NCBI GenBank assembly: GCA_002717515.1
Contig: PBEC01000023.1
Location: 1-44,425, forward strand
Direction of reading: 5' to 3'
DNA length: 44,425 bases
DNA from: Flavobacteriales bacterium
GTDB taxonomy: Bacteria > Bacteroidota > Bacteroidia > Flavobacteriales_C > GCA-002722245
Under the pieces are notes generated by a model. The model searched no databases and had not been told where the DNA came from. It worked only from the letters and a program-made list of their open reading frames with translations. The position numbers and the translations under genes were made by a program. Below are positions 8,134 to 15,443 of this stretch, in pieces. Each line of letters begins with the position of its first letter. Within the stretch, counting starts at the first letter, position 1.

Positions 8134-8769
8134 TCAATTGTTTACACCAAGTTCAATGGGAAAAATTTTAGTCTCTGGAGGTGCGTAAAAATAGTTGGAT
8201 TCTTGTACTTCATTGAGTTGAATGTTAGCATTCAATTCAATTTCCAGTTTTTCATTTATGGTTAAATACATCAAAAGTGTTTCGTGTTCAATCCAAATTT
8301 TTGGATATCGAAGTTGAGATTTACAAAAAAAACGTGGTGAATATGGGTTTAAATGAGGATGTTCAGGGGTTTCCAGATAAAACAAATCGCCGATTTTCAC
8401 CTTTTCTTTTACCTTATTGTATTCGTATTTATATACAATAGTAGGTGTTAACCACGTAATTCCCTCAAAAAGATATGTAAAACCTAATTCTAAAGGAATT
8501 CCATATTTATTTATTACGGGATCAGCGACTAAATTTTCGTTGGAAACAAACTCCAAATAGGAACCCAAAGGATTGCCCAAATAATTTTCGGCAACTCCCA
8601 ATTCTTCTAAATCCTCTATTGTGTTTAATGAATTGTAAAACTCTACAAATCTTATTTTACTTTCGAGATTATCCAAAACGAGCGTGATTAGGTTTTTTGA
8701 AAAGTCAACTACGTTTTCATCAAATTCCAAATCAAAATGATATAGCTTTTCATCTTCCATAATCCGCAT
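8134..8769 (-). CDS. hypothetical acidic cytoplasmic protein
   Basis: This 211-residue protein has no signal peptide, no membrane segment and no motif that I recognise. Its composition is acidic and aromatic-rich, with predicted mixed alpha/beta structure, for example YGIPLELGFTYLFEGITWL in the middle and YAPPETKIFPIELG near the end. The start is uncertain: ATG at 8769 gives MRIMEDEK, but the internal Met4 (8760) is equally plausible. A strong hairpin follows the gene. The frame is long and clean, so the gene is probably real, but I cannot assign a function. Confidence 0.65.
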   Translation of the reverse strand: MRIMEDEKLYHFDLEFDENVVDFSKNLITLVLDNLESKIRFVEFYNSLNTIEDLEELGVAENYLGNPLGSYLEFVSNENLVADPVINKYGIPLELGFTYLFEGITWLTPTIVYKYEYNKVKEKVKIGDLFYLETPEHPHLNPYSPRFFCKSQLRYPKIWIEHETLLMYLTINEKLEIELNANIQLNEVQESNYFYAPPETKIFPIELGVNN

Positions 8770-8871
8770 ACTCTTAATTAAATATCGTTAAATATTGAAT
8801 GCGGTGCATTGACACAAATAAAAAACTGAAAATCAATACTTTATTTAAAAATCACTCTAACAAAAGCATCA

Positions 8872-9156
8872 TTATTGTTTGCCAGGATATCTTTTGGATG
8901 AAGAATTTTTTGGTTTTGTATCTCCCTTTTTTTCGGGCATAGGACCTCGAAGGTGTATGATTAATCCGTTTAAAAAATTACGTAAGATCTGGTCGCCTGC
9001 GGGAACATATTTTGGATGTGATTCTTTCCTGAAGAAGTCGTTGAGAGCACTTTTTGAAATTTTAAAATCTACGAGTTCACATATTTTAATAATGTCTTCG
9101 TCTCTCAATTTATGGGCAACGCGTAATTTTTTAAGAATATCATTATTTGTTAGCAT
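8872..9156 (-). CDS. DUF1456 family protein, single-repeat form
   Basis: The 94-residue protein matches the DUF1456/YehS pattern: TNNDILKKLRVAHKLRDED at the start, a middle segment ending FRKESHPKYVPAGDQ, and FLNGLIIHLRG. Family members such as E. coli YehS usually carry two such repeats in about 150 residues. This one has a single repeat and a short basic tail (SSSKRYPGKQ). The biochemical role of the family is unknown. It is divergent from the helicase gene with 46 bp between start codons. A TATATTTG element lies only 4 bp upstream of its ATG, suggesting a leaderless transcript. Confidence 0.8.
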   Translation of the reverse strand: MLTNNDILKKLRVAHKLRDEDIIKICELVDFKISKSALNDFFRKESHPKYVPAGDQILRNFLNGLIIHLRGPMPEKKGDTKPKNSSSKRYPGKQ

Positions 9157-9160
9157 GTAA

Positions 9161-9168
9161 CAAATATA
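9161..9168 (-). promoter_or_regulatory. -7 promoter element of the DUF1456 gene
   Basis: TATATTTG on the minus strand is a perfect Bacteroidota TAnnTTTG element. It ends 4 bp before the ATG at 9156, so the transcript would begin at or next to the start codon. I see no clear -33 TTG. Confidence 0.5.
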
Positions 9169-9190
9169 TAACTCCTAGAAAGATTAAACT

Positions 9191-9198
9191 TACCTTTG
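9191..9198 (+). promoter_or_regulatory. -7 promoter element of the helicase gene
   Basis: TACCTTTG is a perfect TAnnTTTG match ending 4 bp before the ATG at 9203. It mirrors the element on the opposite strand and also predicts a leaderless or nearly leaderless mRNA. No clear -33 element is visible. Confidence 0.5.
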
Positions 9199-9202
9199 CA
9201 GT

Positions 9203-10525
9203 ATGAATTTCACTATTGAAAGAACTTCTCGTGCTCTTAAAGAATTAGGATTTAACTCGCTGAAAGAGATTCAGAAAGCGACACTTGAGGAATTTAAAAA
9301 GGAAAATGAACTGGTTTTGATTGCTCCAACAGGATCGGGAAAGACTTTAGCATTTTTACTGCCAATATTGGAATCGTTGGAAAACGAACCAATTACACAG
9401 GCTCTTATTGTTGCTCCTGCAAGAGAATTGGCGCTTCAAATTGAACAGGTTTTCAAATCTCTGAGAACCAATTTTAAAATCAGTTGCTGTTACGGTGGAC
9501 ACCAGGTGAAAATTGAACTTAATAATCTTATCGATACGCCCCAGGTTATTGTAGGAACACCGGGAAGAATAGCGGATCATTTGCGAAGAAATTCGATTCA
9601 TCCGAGAGCAATCAAGACGCTTGTTCTTGATGAGTTTGATAAAGCTTTAGAACTTGGATTTGAAAAAGATATTAAATATTTAATCGATCAATTAGAGGGT
9701 GTTGAAAAGAGGATTCTTGTATCGGCAACCAACAAAGATTGCCTACCAGAATATTGTAATATGCCTAATCCGAAAACTTTGGAGTTTGTAGGAGACCGAA
9801 ATTACCAAGGCGATTTGAAGTCTTTTTTTGTTAAAACCAATACAGATGATAAACTTAATCTCTTGAAAAGTTTAATTTATAAAATTGGCAATGAACCCAC
9901 AATTATTTTCTGTAATCATCGAGAGGCTGTAGAGCGGATAAATGATTTACTGTTTGAACATGGAATTCCCACAGGAATATTTCATGGAGCTTTAAAACAA
10001 GAACATCGTGAAAGAGAGTTGATTAAACTGAGAAATCAAAGTTCCAATATTTTATTGGCCACAGATTTAGCTTCCAGAGGAATTGATATTCCGTCAATAA
10101 AAAATGTAATTCATTATCAAATACCTTTAAAAGAAGACGCCTTCATTCACCGTAATGGACGAACAGCTAGAATGGAAGCTAATGGGAATTCCTTTATTGT
10201 TTTAAAGGCAGATGAAAAATTGCCGGATTTTGCTCCTACTGAAATTGAAGAATTCCCACTGGATACGCTATCGGATGTTGATTTAACTACTGATTATGTT
10301 ACTATGTATATTAATCTTGGTAAAAAAAATAAAATCAATAAAGTCGATATTGTTGGCTTATTTTATAAAAAGGGTGGCTTGGTAAAGGATGAATTGGGTA
10401 AGGTTGAAGTTTTGGATTATTGCGCATATGTAGCTGTTAAACGGACAAAATCTAAAGAGCTTATCCGATTGCTTAAAAACGAAAAAATTAAAAAGCAGTC
10501 CTTTCTCGTTGCGGTTTCACGATAA
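9203..10525 (+). CDS. DbpA-like DEAD-box RNA helicase
   Basis: This 440-residue ATP-dependent RNA helicase shows the core motifs in order: Q motif near 23 (EIQKATL), motif I APTGSGKT (41-48), PARELALQ, TPGR, motif II as DEFD (143-146, with Phe in place of the usual Ala), SAT (174-176), then RGIDIPS and HRNGRTAR in the second RecA domain. The last 80 or so residues (MYINLGKKNKINKVDIVGLF) form the DbpA-type RNA-binding domain that in E. coli targets 23S rRNA hairpin 92, so a 50S assembly role is likely. The DEFD variant keeps both acidic residues needed for Mg-ATP. Its 3' end overlaps the convergent MATE gene by 9 bp. Confidence 0.93.
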   Translation: MNFTIERTSRALKELGFNSLKEIQKATLEEFKKENELVLIAPTGSGKTLAFLLPILESLENEPITQALIVAPARELALQIEQVFKSLRTNFKISCCYGGHQVKIELNNLIDTPQVIVGTPGRIADHLRRNSIHPRAIKTLVLDEFDKALELGFEKDIKYLIDQLEGVEKRILVSATNKDCLPEYCNMPNPKTLEFVGDRNYQGDLKSFFVKTNTDDKLNLLKSLIYKIGNEPTIIFCNHREAVERINDLLFEHGIPTGIFHGALKQEHRERELIKLRNQSSNILLATDLASRGIDIPSIKNVIHYQIPLKEDAFIHRNGRTARMEANGNSFIVLKADEKLPDFAPTEIEEFPLDTLSDVDLTTDYVTMYINLGKKNKINKVDIVGLFYKKGGLVKDELGKVEVLDYCAYVAVKRTKSKELIRLLKNEKIKKQSFLVAVSR

Positions 10526-11881
10526 AGATTTTTTCCAGATTCGTTGCAAAACGAATTGGTTTATAAATATTGCCGCCGTTCCGCAAACAACAGTCGCAAT
10601 CACAAAAGCATAATATATCCCCTTATATCCATAATCTTGACTGAGTAGTATGGCTATCGGATAATACAATATTATTAACTCTATAAAAGTTAAGACTCCT
10701 GTTATTATAGGTTTTTGAAGTGCATTTAAAGAACTTGTTTCCACTGCAAACAACATTCTGAAAATGAAAGTAAAAGGAATAATTAAATAAAAGTCACTCA
10801 TATACTGAAAGAAAATATAATCAGGTTTTTCACTCAAAAAAACAGGACCAATTTTATCTCTTAAAACTATAAAAAGGACAGTTGCAAATAAACCCCATAA
10901 AATTGTGAAAACTCGACTTATTTTTAAAGAGTGCCTAATACGGTTGAAGTTTTTAGCACCATAATTTTGAGCAATAAAAGGAACCAGAACTGTTCCCAGA
11001 GATACTACAACAGCTATCGCAAAAAAATCAATACGGGAACCTACTTGTAATGTTGAAACCAGTTGATCTTTATTTTCCAAAGTGCTGGCAAGTCGAGTAA
11101 TTAACCCAATCGATATAGGAATAACCAGTTGAGTAAGTATGGATGGAACACCTATTTTGAGTATTTCGTACCAACTGACAAACATCTCTCGAAATGAGAA
11201 ATGCTTCATTGAAATCATATTGAATTTGTAATGTAAAAAGAATATACTGGCAATTAGAGTCATAAATCGACTTATAAATGTTGCTAAAGAAGCGCCAAAA
11301 ACTTCCCACCTGGGCATTCCCCAATTCCCTAAAATCAAACCATAGTCCAAAAAAATATTAAATACAACACAAACCCCCATTATCAAGGCTGGAATTAATG
11401 TGTTTCCTTGTGCACGAATGGCACTATTACCGATGATCGGAACTATAATTAAAGGAACACCTATATACCACAATTCCATATAATCTTTGATGTAAGGCAT
11501 TAAATCACTGCTTGCTCCAAAAAGTATGAATAAAGGTTCGATTGTAGGAAAGCCCACTAAAGTAATTATGACGCCTAATACTAATGATAAGACAAGCCCG
11601 TAGGTGGTCAAATTTTTAACTTTATTTTCGTTGTTCTCACCAATGGCTTTTCCAACGGTTGCGGTTACACCTGTACCTAATCCAAATGCAATCGCAAACA
11701 TAATCAGAACAGTAATTACTGTGTAGGAAATGGCAGCAAGTGGTTCCACACCCAACTCACCTACAAATTTCGTATCGAAAAAATTAAACAAAGCAAAACC
11801 AATCATTCCAAAAAACATTGGAATACTCATTTTAAGTAGGCTCATTCCTATTTTACCTTCTATTAATTTTGCTTTTTGCAT
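10517..11881 (-). CDS. MATE family efflux transporter
   Basis: The protein has about 454 residues and some twelve membrane helices in two MatE halves, expected to export cationic drugs or metabolites in exchange for Na+ or H+. Characteristic features are the N-terminal MSIPMFFGMIGFALFNFFDT segment with the conserved acidic residue of helix 1, VGELGVEPLAAIS, and the second-half IGVPSILTQLVIP. I take ATG 11881 (MQKAKLIEGKIG) as the start. The upstream ATG at 11908 lies inside the stem of a strong terminator, which makes it unlikely. The gene sits directly downstream of that terminator, so either it has a promoter overlapping the hairpin or it is expressed by read-through or attenuation from the structured leader. 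Confidence 0.93.
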   Translation of the reverse strand: MQKAKLIEGKIGMSLLKMSIPMFFGMIGFALFNFFDTKFVGELGVEPLAAISYTVITVLIMFAIAFGLGTGVTATVGKAIGENNENKVKNLTTYGLVLSLVLGVIITLVGFPTIEPLFILFGASSDLMPYIKDYMELWYIGVPLIIVPIIGNSAIRAQGNTLIPALIMGVCVVFNIFLDYGLILGNWGMPRWEVFGASLATFISRFMTLIASIFFLHYKFNMISMKHFSFREMFVSWYEILKIGVPSILTQLVIPISIGLITRLASTLENKDQLVSTLQVGSRIDFFAIAVVVSLGTVLVPFIAQNYGAKNFNRIRHSLKISRVFTILWGLFATVLFIVLRDKIGPVFLSEKPDYIFFQYMSDFYLIIPFTFIFRMLFAVETSSLNALQKPIITGVLTFIELIILYYPIAILLSQDYGYKGIYYAFVIATVVCGTAAIFINQFVLQRIWKKSLS

Positions 11882-11888
11882 ATGTTTC

Positions 11889-11922
11889 AAAAAAAAGGCC
11901 TGAGACAAATTTGTCTCAGGCC
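11889..11922 (-). terminator. strong intrinsic terminator just before the MATE start codon
   Basis: A 26-bp perfect palindrome (11897-11922; arm GGCCTGAGACAAA) is followed on the minus strand by eight T residues (11896-11889). The hairpin ends only 7 bp before the MATE ATG at 11881. No minus-strand protein gene lies upstream, so it must end an RNA coming from the 12.2-kb region or act as an attenuator. Confidence 0.85.
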
Positions 11923-12257
11923 AAATTTAGACTAATCATTGATATCTGTCCACAATACTAAACCAAAATGATATAACCTTTAATTAATTTCAGTCAACCC
12001 TAAACGAAATTGATTTCAAGGGAGCTCAAACCCTTGGGAAACTAATGATGATTAACTAAACAGTATATCAACAATTCGTCTTCACTTTGATAACTCCTCA
12101 AGCTCTTTTCAGATAAGAGCAACGACAAAAGGCAAACCCAAAAGCCTTTGGCAAGATTCTTAAGAATTACCGCTAATACTTAGAAATGAAAATCGAATCT
12201 TGCATTTGTCTAACAAAATCATGTTGAGGATTAAAAGAACGTCTAAAACTTGTTTGT
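11889..12257 (-). ncRNA. candidate multi-helix structured RNA (unassigned family), about 370 nt
   Basis: There is no credible protein frame in 11923-12351, but the minus strand folds into two domains. Domain I is closed by UCCUCAA/UUGAGGA (12224-12230 with 12095-12101). It encloses a 9-bp helix GCAAGAUUC/GAAUCUUGC (12195-12203 with 12151-12159), AAAGGC/GCCUUU (12144-12149, 12128-12133) and the hairpin GCUCUU-7 nt-AAGAGC (12102-12120). Domain II is closed by about 15 bp with one bulged A (12061-12076 with 11934-11948). It encloses an 11-bp helix (12050-12060 with 11988-11999) and CAAGGG/CCCUUG (12017-12036). A terminator follows. A TATATTTG promoter element at 12263-12270 fits the 5' end. I checked for RNase P, tmRNA, SRP RNA, 6S and common riboswitch signatures and saw none. 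It may be a free small RNA or the MATE leader. Confidence 0.6.
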
Positions 12258-12262
12258 TATAA

Positions 12263-12290
12263 CAAATATAATAAAATTTGTTGCTACAAA
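12263..12290 (-). promoter_or_regulatory. promoter of the structured RNA, with overlapping inverted repeats
   Basis: On the minus strand TTTG (12290-12287) and TATATTTG (12270-12263) are separated by 16 bp, a good Bacteroidota promoter that predicts a start near 12257. Two related palindromes overlap it: TTTGTTATAACAAA (12253-12266) and AATTTGTTGCTACAAATT (12275-12292). Their centres are 24 bp apart. They are natural sites for the LysR-type regulator encoded next door. Confidence 0.6.
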
Positions 12291-12351
12291 TTATAATTTT
12301 GTTTGATTATTTTTATATCTTTATAAGGTATAATTATAAAAGCTGCGGATT

Positions 12352-13293
12352 ATGACCATCACACAACTCCGATACATCATAGCAGTAGATACGCATAGAC
12401 ATTTTGCCAGAGCTGCTGAAAGTTGCTACGTTACGCAACCAACCCTAAGTATGCAAATACACAAACTTGAGGAAGAACTTGGAATTACAATTTTCGATAG
12501 AAGTAGAAAGCCTTTACAGCCAACGGACATCGGAATGCAAATTTTAGAACAAGCAAGAACCGTAATTATCGAAGAAAAACGAATTGAGGAAATCATTCAA
12601 CAACACAAAGGAGAAATCGCGGGCGAATTTAAACTCGCTGTAATTCCAACTGTTGCATCCTCATTGCTTCCGAGATTTTTAAAATGTTTTGTTTCCCAAT
12701 ATCCTAAAGTAAATCTGCAAATTGAAGAACTTCAAACGAAGACCATCCTGGAACGGTTAAAAAACGGTTTATTGGACGCTGCCATTCTTGCCACTCCTCT
12801 AAACAACGACGGAATTATGGAAAAGCCTCTTTACTACGAACCTTTTATGGGATTTACTCCAATGGGGCATAGATTGTTTAAAGAGAAATTCCTGGACAAT
12901 TCTGATTTGGAACCGGATGACATATTGTTACTTCATCAAGGCCATTGCTTCAGAGACAGTGTCATTAATTTATACGGATCTTTGTTTGAAAAGAAAAAAG
13001 AGGATAATGTGACTCTTGAGAGTGGTAGTTTTGAGACTCTCGTTAAATTGAGTAAACAAGGTTTTGGAATGACTTTGGTTCCCTATTTAAAAGCAATTGA
13101 CTTAAAAACAATTGAACCAGAAGGAACAGTTAAGCCGTTTTCAAGACCTCAACCAATGCGAGAAATAAGCATCATTCACCACAGAACTCATTTGAAAATA
13201 TCCATTATTGATGCATTGGCAAAATGTGTTCAAGAAAACATTCCTGAACATATGCTCAGCAACGGTGAAGGTGAAGTCATTAAACCGTATTAA
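12352..13293 (+). CDS. OxyR-like LysR-family regulator
   Basis: This 313-residue LysR-type regulator has an N-terminal winged HTH (ARAAESCYVTQPTLSMQIHK, about 19-38) and a substrate/redox domain from about 90. The segment LLHQGHCFRDSVINL matches the OxyR redox loop, and the cysteine falls at residue 199, the number of the peroxide-sensing cysteine in E. coli OxyR. The resolving cysteine of E. coli (208) is Tyr208 here, so a 199-208 disulfide cannot form. The remaining cysteines are at 25, 112 and near the C-terminus. It probably senses peroxide through Cys199 alone or with another partner. It is divergent from the structured RNA, with paired inverted repeats between them. Confidence 0.88.
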   Translation: MTITQLRYIIAVDTHRHFARAAESCYVTQPTLSMQIHKLEEELGITIFDRSRKPLQPTDIGMQILEQARTVIIEEKRIEEIIQQHKGEIAGEFKLAVIPTVASSLLPRFLKCFVSQYPKVNLQIEELQTKTILERLKNGLLDAAILATPLNNDGIMEKPLYYEPFMGFTPMGHRLFKEKFLDNSDLEPDDILLLHQGHCFRDSVINLYGSLFEKKKEDNVTLESGSFETLVKLSKQGFGMTLVPYLKAIDLKTIEPEGTVKPFSRPQPMREISIIHHRTHLKISIIDALAKCVQENIPEHMLSNGEGEVIKPY

Positions 13294-13397
13294 AGAATTC
13301 TGATCAACCTCAGTTGAAGCTTTAATGTGATTTCACTACTGTGAACTTTGAGCGATGCCGCTAAGATAGTTCGTCAATTATTAGTAATTTCGTGAAT

Positions 13398-14600
13398 ATG
13401 GCTAAGATTTCAGACAGAGGTTTACGAATGCCGCTTTCTCCCATCAGAAAGCTCTCTCCCCTTGCAGCTAAAGCTAAAAAGGAAGGTAAGTATGTCCATC
13501 AGCTAAATATTGGTCAACCCGATATCCCTACTCCAAAATGGGCCATCGATGAATTGAAATCCGCAAACTTTGAAGTGGTTGAATACAGCGATAGCGAGGG
13601 TACCCTGGCTTTAAGAGAGTCTTTTGTAGATTATTACAAAAAGTACGATATTGATGTTTCAAGTGAGGAGATTATAATCACTTATGGGGCTTCAGAGGCA
13701 TTAATGATTGCTCTTTTAAGCTGCTTGAATCCCTGGGATGAAGTAATTGTTCCCGAACCATTTTATGCGAACTACTCCAGCTTTGCCGGGGCTGCCGACA
13801 TAACAGTTAAACCAATTTCATCATCCATCGAAGAGAACTTTGCGCTACCTTCAATTGATGAATTTGAAAAACTTATTGGTCCTCGAACGAAAGCTATACT
13901 TATCTGTTCGCCCAATAATCCAACGGGATATACCTATTCCAAGGACGAACTGGAAAAACTGAGAAAAATTTGTATCAAATATGATTTGTTTTTGATATCC
14001 GATGAAGTGTACCGTGAATTTTTCTACAGTGGTGATTTTGCACCTTCTGTCATGGAATTAAAAGGTATTGAAGACAAAGCGATTATGCTGGACTCAGCAT
14101 CAAAAAGGTATTCAATGTGTGGAGTTAGAGTTGGGGCTATTATTTCTAAAAACAAAGATGTAATTCAAACTGCATTAAAGTTTGGACAAGCGCGTTTAAG
14201 CCCTCCTTTATTTGGGCAGGTTGCTGTTGAGGCAGCTTTAAAAGCTCCTGATTCCTATTATGAAGAGGTAAAACAAGAATACAAAAATCGAAAGGATGTG
14301 CTTATCGAAGAATTATCAAAAATTCCCGATATAAAGTATTCTCATCCCTATGGTGCATTTTATACTGTTGTTGAATTACCCATTGATGACGATGAAAAAT
14401 TCTGCAGTTGGATTTTATCTGAATTTGATTATAAAGGCGAAACGGTTATGTTTGCTCCTGGTTCTGGGTTTTATGTTACTCCCGGTGCTGGGAAAAAAGA
14501 AATTCGTATCGCTTATGTAGTGAAACAAGAAAAATTAAGAAGGGCCATGAAGTGTTTAGCCGAAGCACTTAAAGTTTATCCGGGAAGAACAATTAAATAA
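13398..14600 (+). CDS. class I/II PLP-dependent aminotransferase
   Basis: The roughly 400-residue fold-type I aminotransferase resembles the aspartate aminotransferase group. Visible features are NIGQPDIPTP near the N-terminus, YGASEAL, SPNNPTG (about 173-179), ISDEVYREF and the PLP lysine in DSASKRYSMCG (Lys236 from this start). The C-terminal FAPGSGFY and IRIAYV segments are also typical. A GTG at 13392 is in frame, but ATG 13398 is preferred. TAATTTCG, one mismatch from the TAnnTTTG element, ends 5 bp before that ATG, again hinting at a very short leader. It is convergent and flush with the MscS gene. The amino-acid substrate cannot be decided from sequence. Confidence 0.92.
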   Translation: MAKISDRGLRMPLSPIRKLSPLAAKAKKEGKYVHQLNIGQPDIPTPKWAIDELKSANFEVVEYSDSEGTLALRESFVDYYKKYDIDVSSEEIIITYGASEALMIALLSCLNPWDEVIVPEPFYANYSSFAGAADITVKPISSSIEENFALPSIDEFEKLIGPRTKAILICSPNNPTGYTYSKDELEKLRKICIKYDLFLISDEVYREFFYSGDFAPSVMELKGIEDKAIMLDSASKRYSMCGVRVGAIISKNKDVIQTALKFGQARLSPPLFGQVAVEAALKAPDSYYEEVKQEYKNRKDVLIEELSKIPDIKYSHPYGAFYTVVELPIDDDEKFCSWILSEFDYKGETVMFAPGSGFYVTPGAGKKEIRIAYVVKQEKLRRAMKCLAEALKVYPGRTIK

Positions 14601-15437
14601 TTAATTTTTCGGCATTTCCTTAACGTGCAAATCCATTTGAGGGAATGGTATTTCAATATTTGCCTCGTCTAGAGCTTCCTTTCCTGCTTCGTTAATAGCA
14701 AAATACACTTCCCAATAGTCTTTGGGCAAACTATAAGGACGAACTGCTAGGTTAACGGAATTATCGCCCAATTCATAAACACCAACAAAGGGTTTTGGAT
14801 CCTGAAGTACTTTAGGATGGTTATTCATTACATCCAGTAAAACTTCTTTGGCTTTTTTAATGCTTGCATTGTAACTTATACCCATAATTAAATCTATCCG
14901 TATTTTTCCCTCTGTATTATAATTTACAATGTCATTATTGGATAAAGGACCATTGGGAACTATAATTGTTTTGTTTTCAGGAGTTAATAATACTGTTACA
15001 AAAATCCGTATTTCTTTGACTCTTCCTAAATGACCATGTCCTTCAATTAAATCCCCAACTTTAAAGGGCTTAAAGAGCAATATAATTACACCTCCAGCAA
15101 AATTTTGAAGGGTCCCCGAAAGGGCCATGCCAACAGCAAGTCCAACTGCCCCTAATATAGCTACAAAAGAAGTAACCTCGACTCCAACCATACCCAAAAA
15201 AGTTATGATTACGAGTGTTTTTAAAAGTGCTCCTATGAGTCCTTTTACAAAATGTAAAAGTGAGTCCTCCACCTTACTTTTACGCATCATTTTACCCGAG
15301 AGCTTTTCCAGTAATTTGGCAAAATAAAGTCCTACCAATAACACGATAAAAGCTCCCAACAAGCGAGGTCCATGCTGAAACACCAAATCAATTCCCTTTT
15401 TTATTATGAAGTCGATTTTATTTAAGTGATCTCCCAT
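14601..15437 (-). CDS. MscS-family mechanosensitive channel
   Basis: The 278-residue protein has three membrane helices followed by the MscS beta domain. The pore helix shows the Gly/Ala-rich pattern AILGAVGLAVGMALSGTLQN (about 92-111), followed by FAGGVIILLFKPFKVGD. The soluble part includes VPNGPLSNNDIVNY and ends near FPQMDLHVKE. It would form a heptameric channel in the inner membrane that opens on hypo-osmotic stress. Length and order match the small MscS class. Its ATG is 6 bp after the stop of the upstream muramidase gene, so the two are probably co-transcribed, pairing wall turnover with turgor control. Confidence 0.94.
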   Translation of the reverse strand: MGDHLNKIDFIIKKGIDLVFQHGPRLLGAFIVLLVGLYFAKLLEKLSGKMMRKSKVEDSLLHFVKGLIGALLKTLVIITFLGMVGVEVTSFVAILGAVGLAVGMALSGTLQNFAGGVIILLFKPFKVGDLIEGHGHLGRVKEIRIFVTVLLTPENKTIIVPNGPLSNNDIVNYNTEGKIRIDLIMGISYNASIKKAKEVLLDVMNNHPKVLQDPKPFVGVYELGDNSVNLAVRPYSLPKDYWEVYFAINEAGKEALDEANIEIPFPQMDLHVKEMPKN

Positions 15438-15443
15438 TGTTTA

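Noticed and set aside
11923-12351. Identification of the structured RNA as tmRNA, RNase P RNA, SRP RNA or 6S RNA
   Set aside because: The diagnostic sequences are absent (tmRNA GGGGCTG start and tag frame, RNase P GAGGAAAGTC, SRP GGAAG loop), and the multi-branched fold does not match the long single hairpin of 6S.
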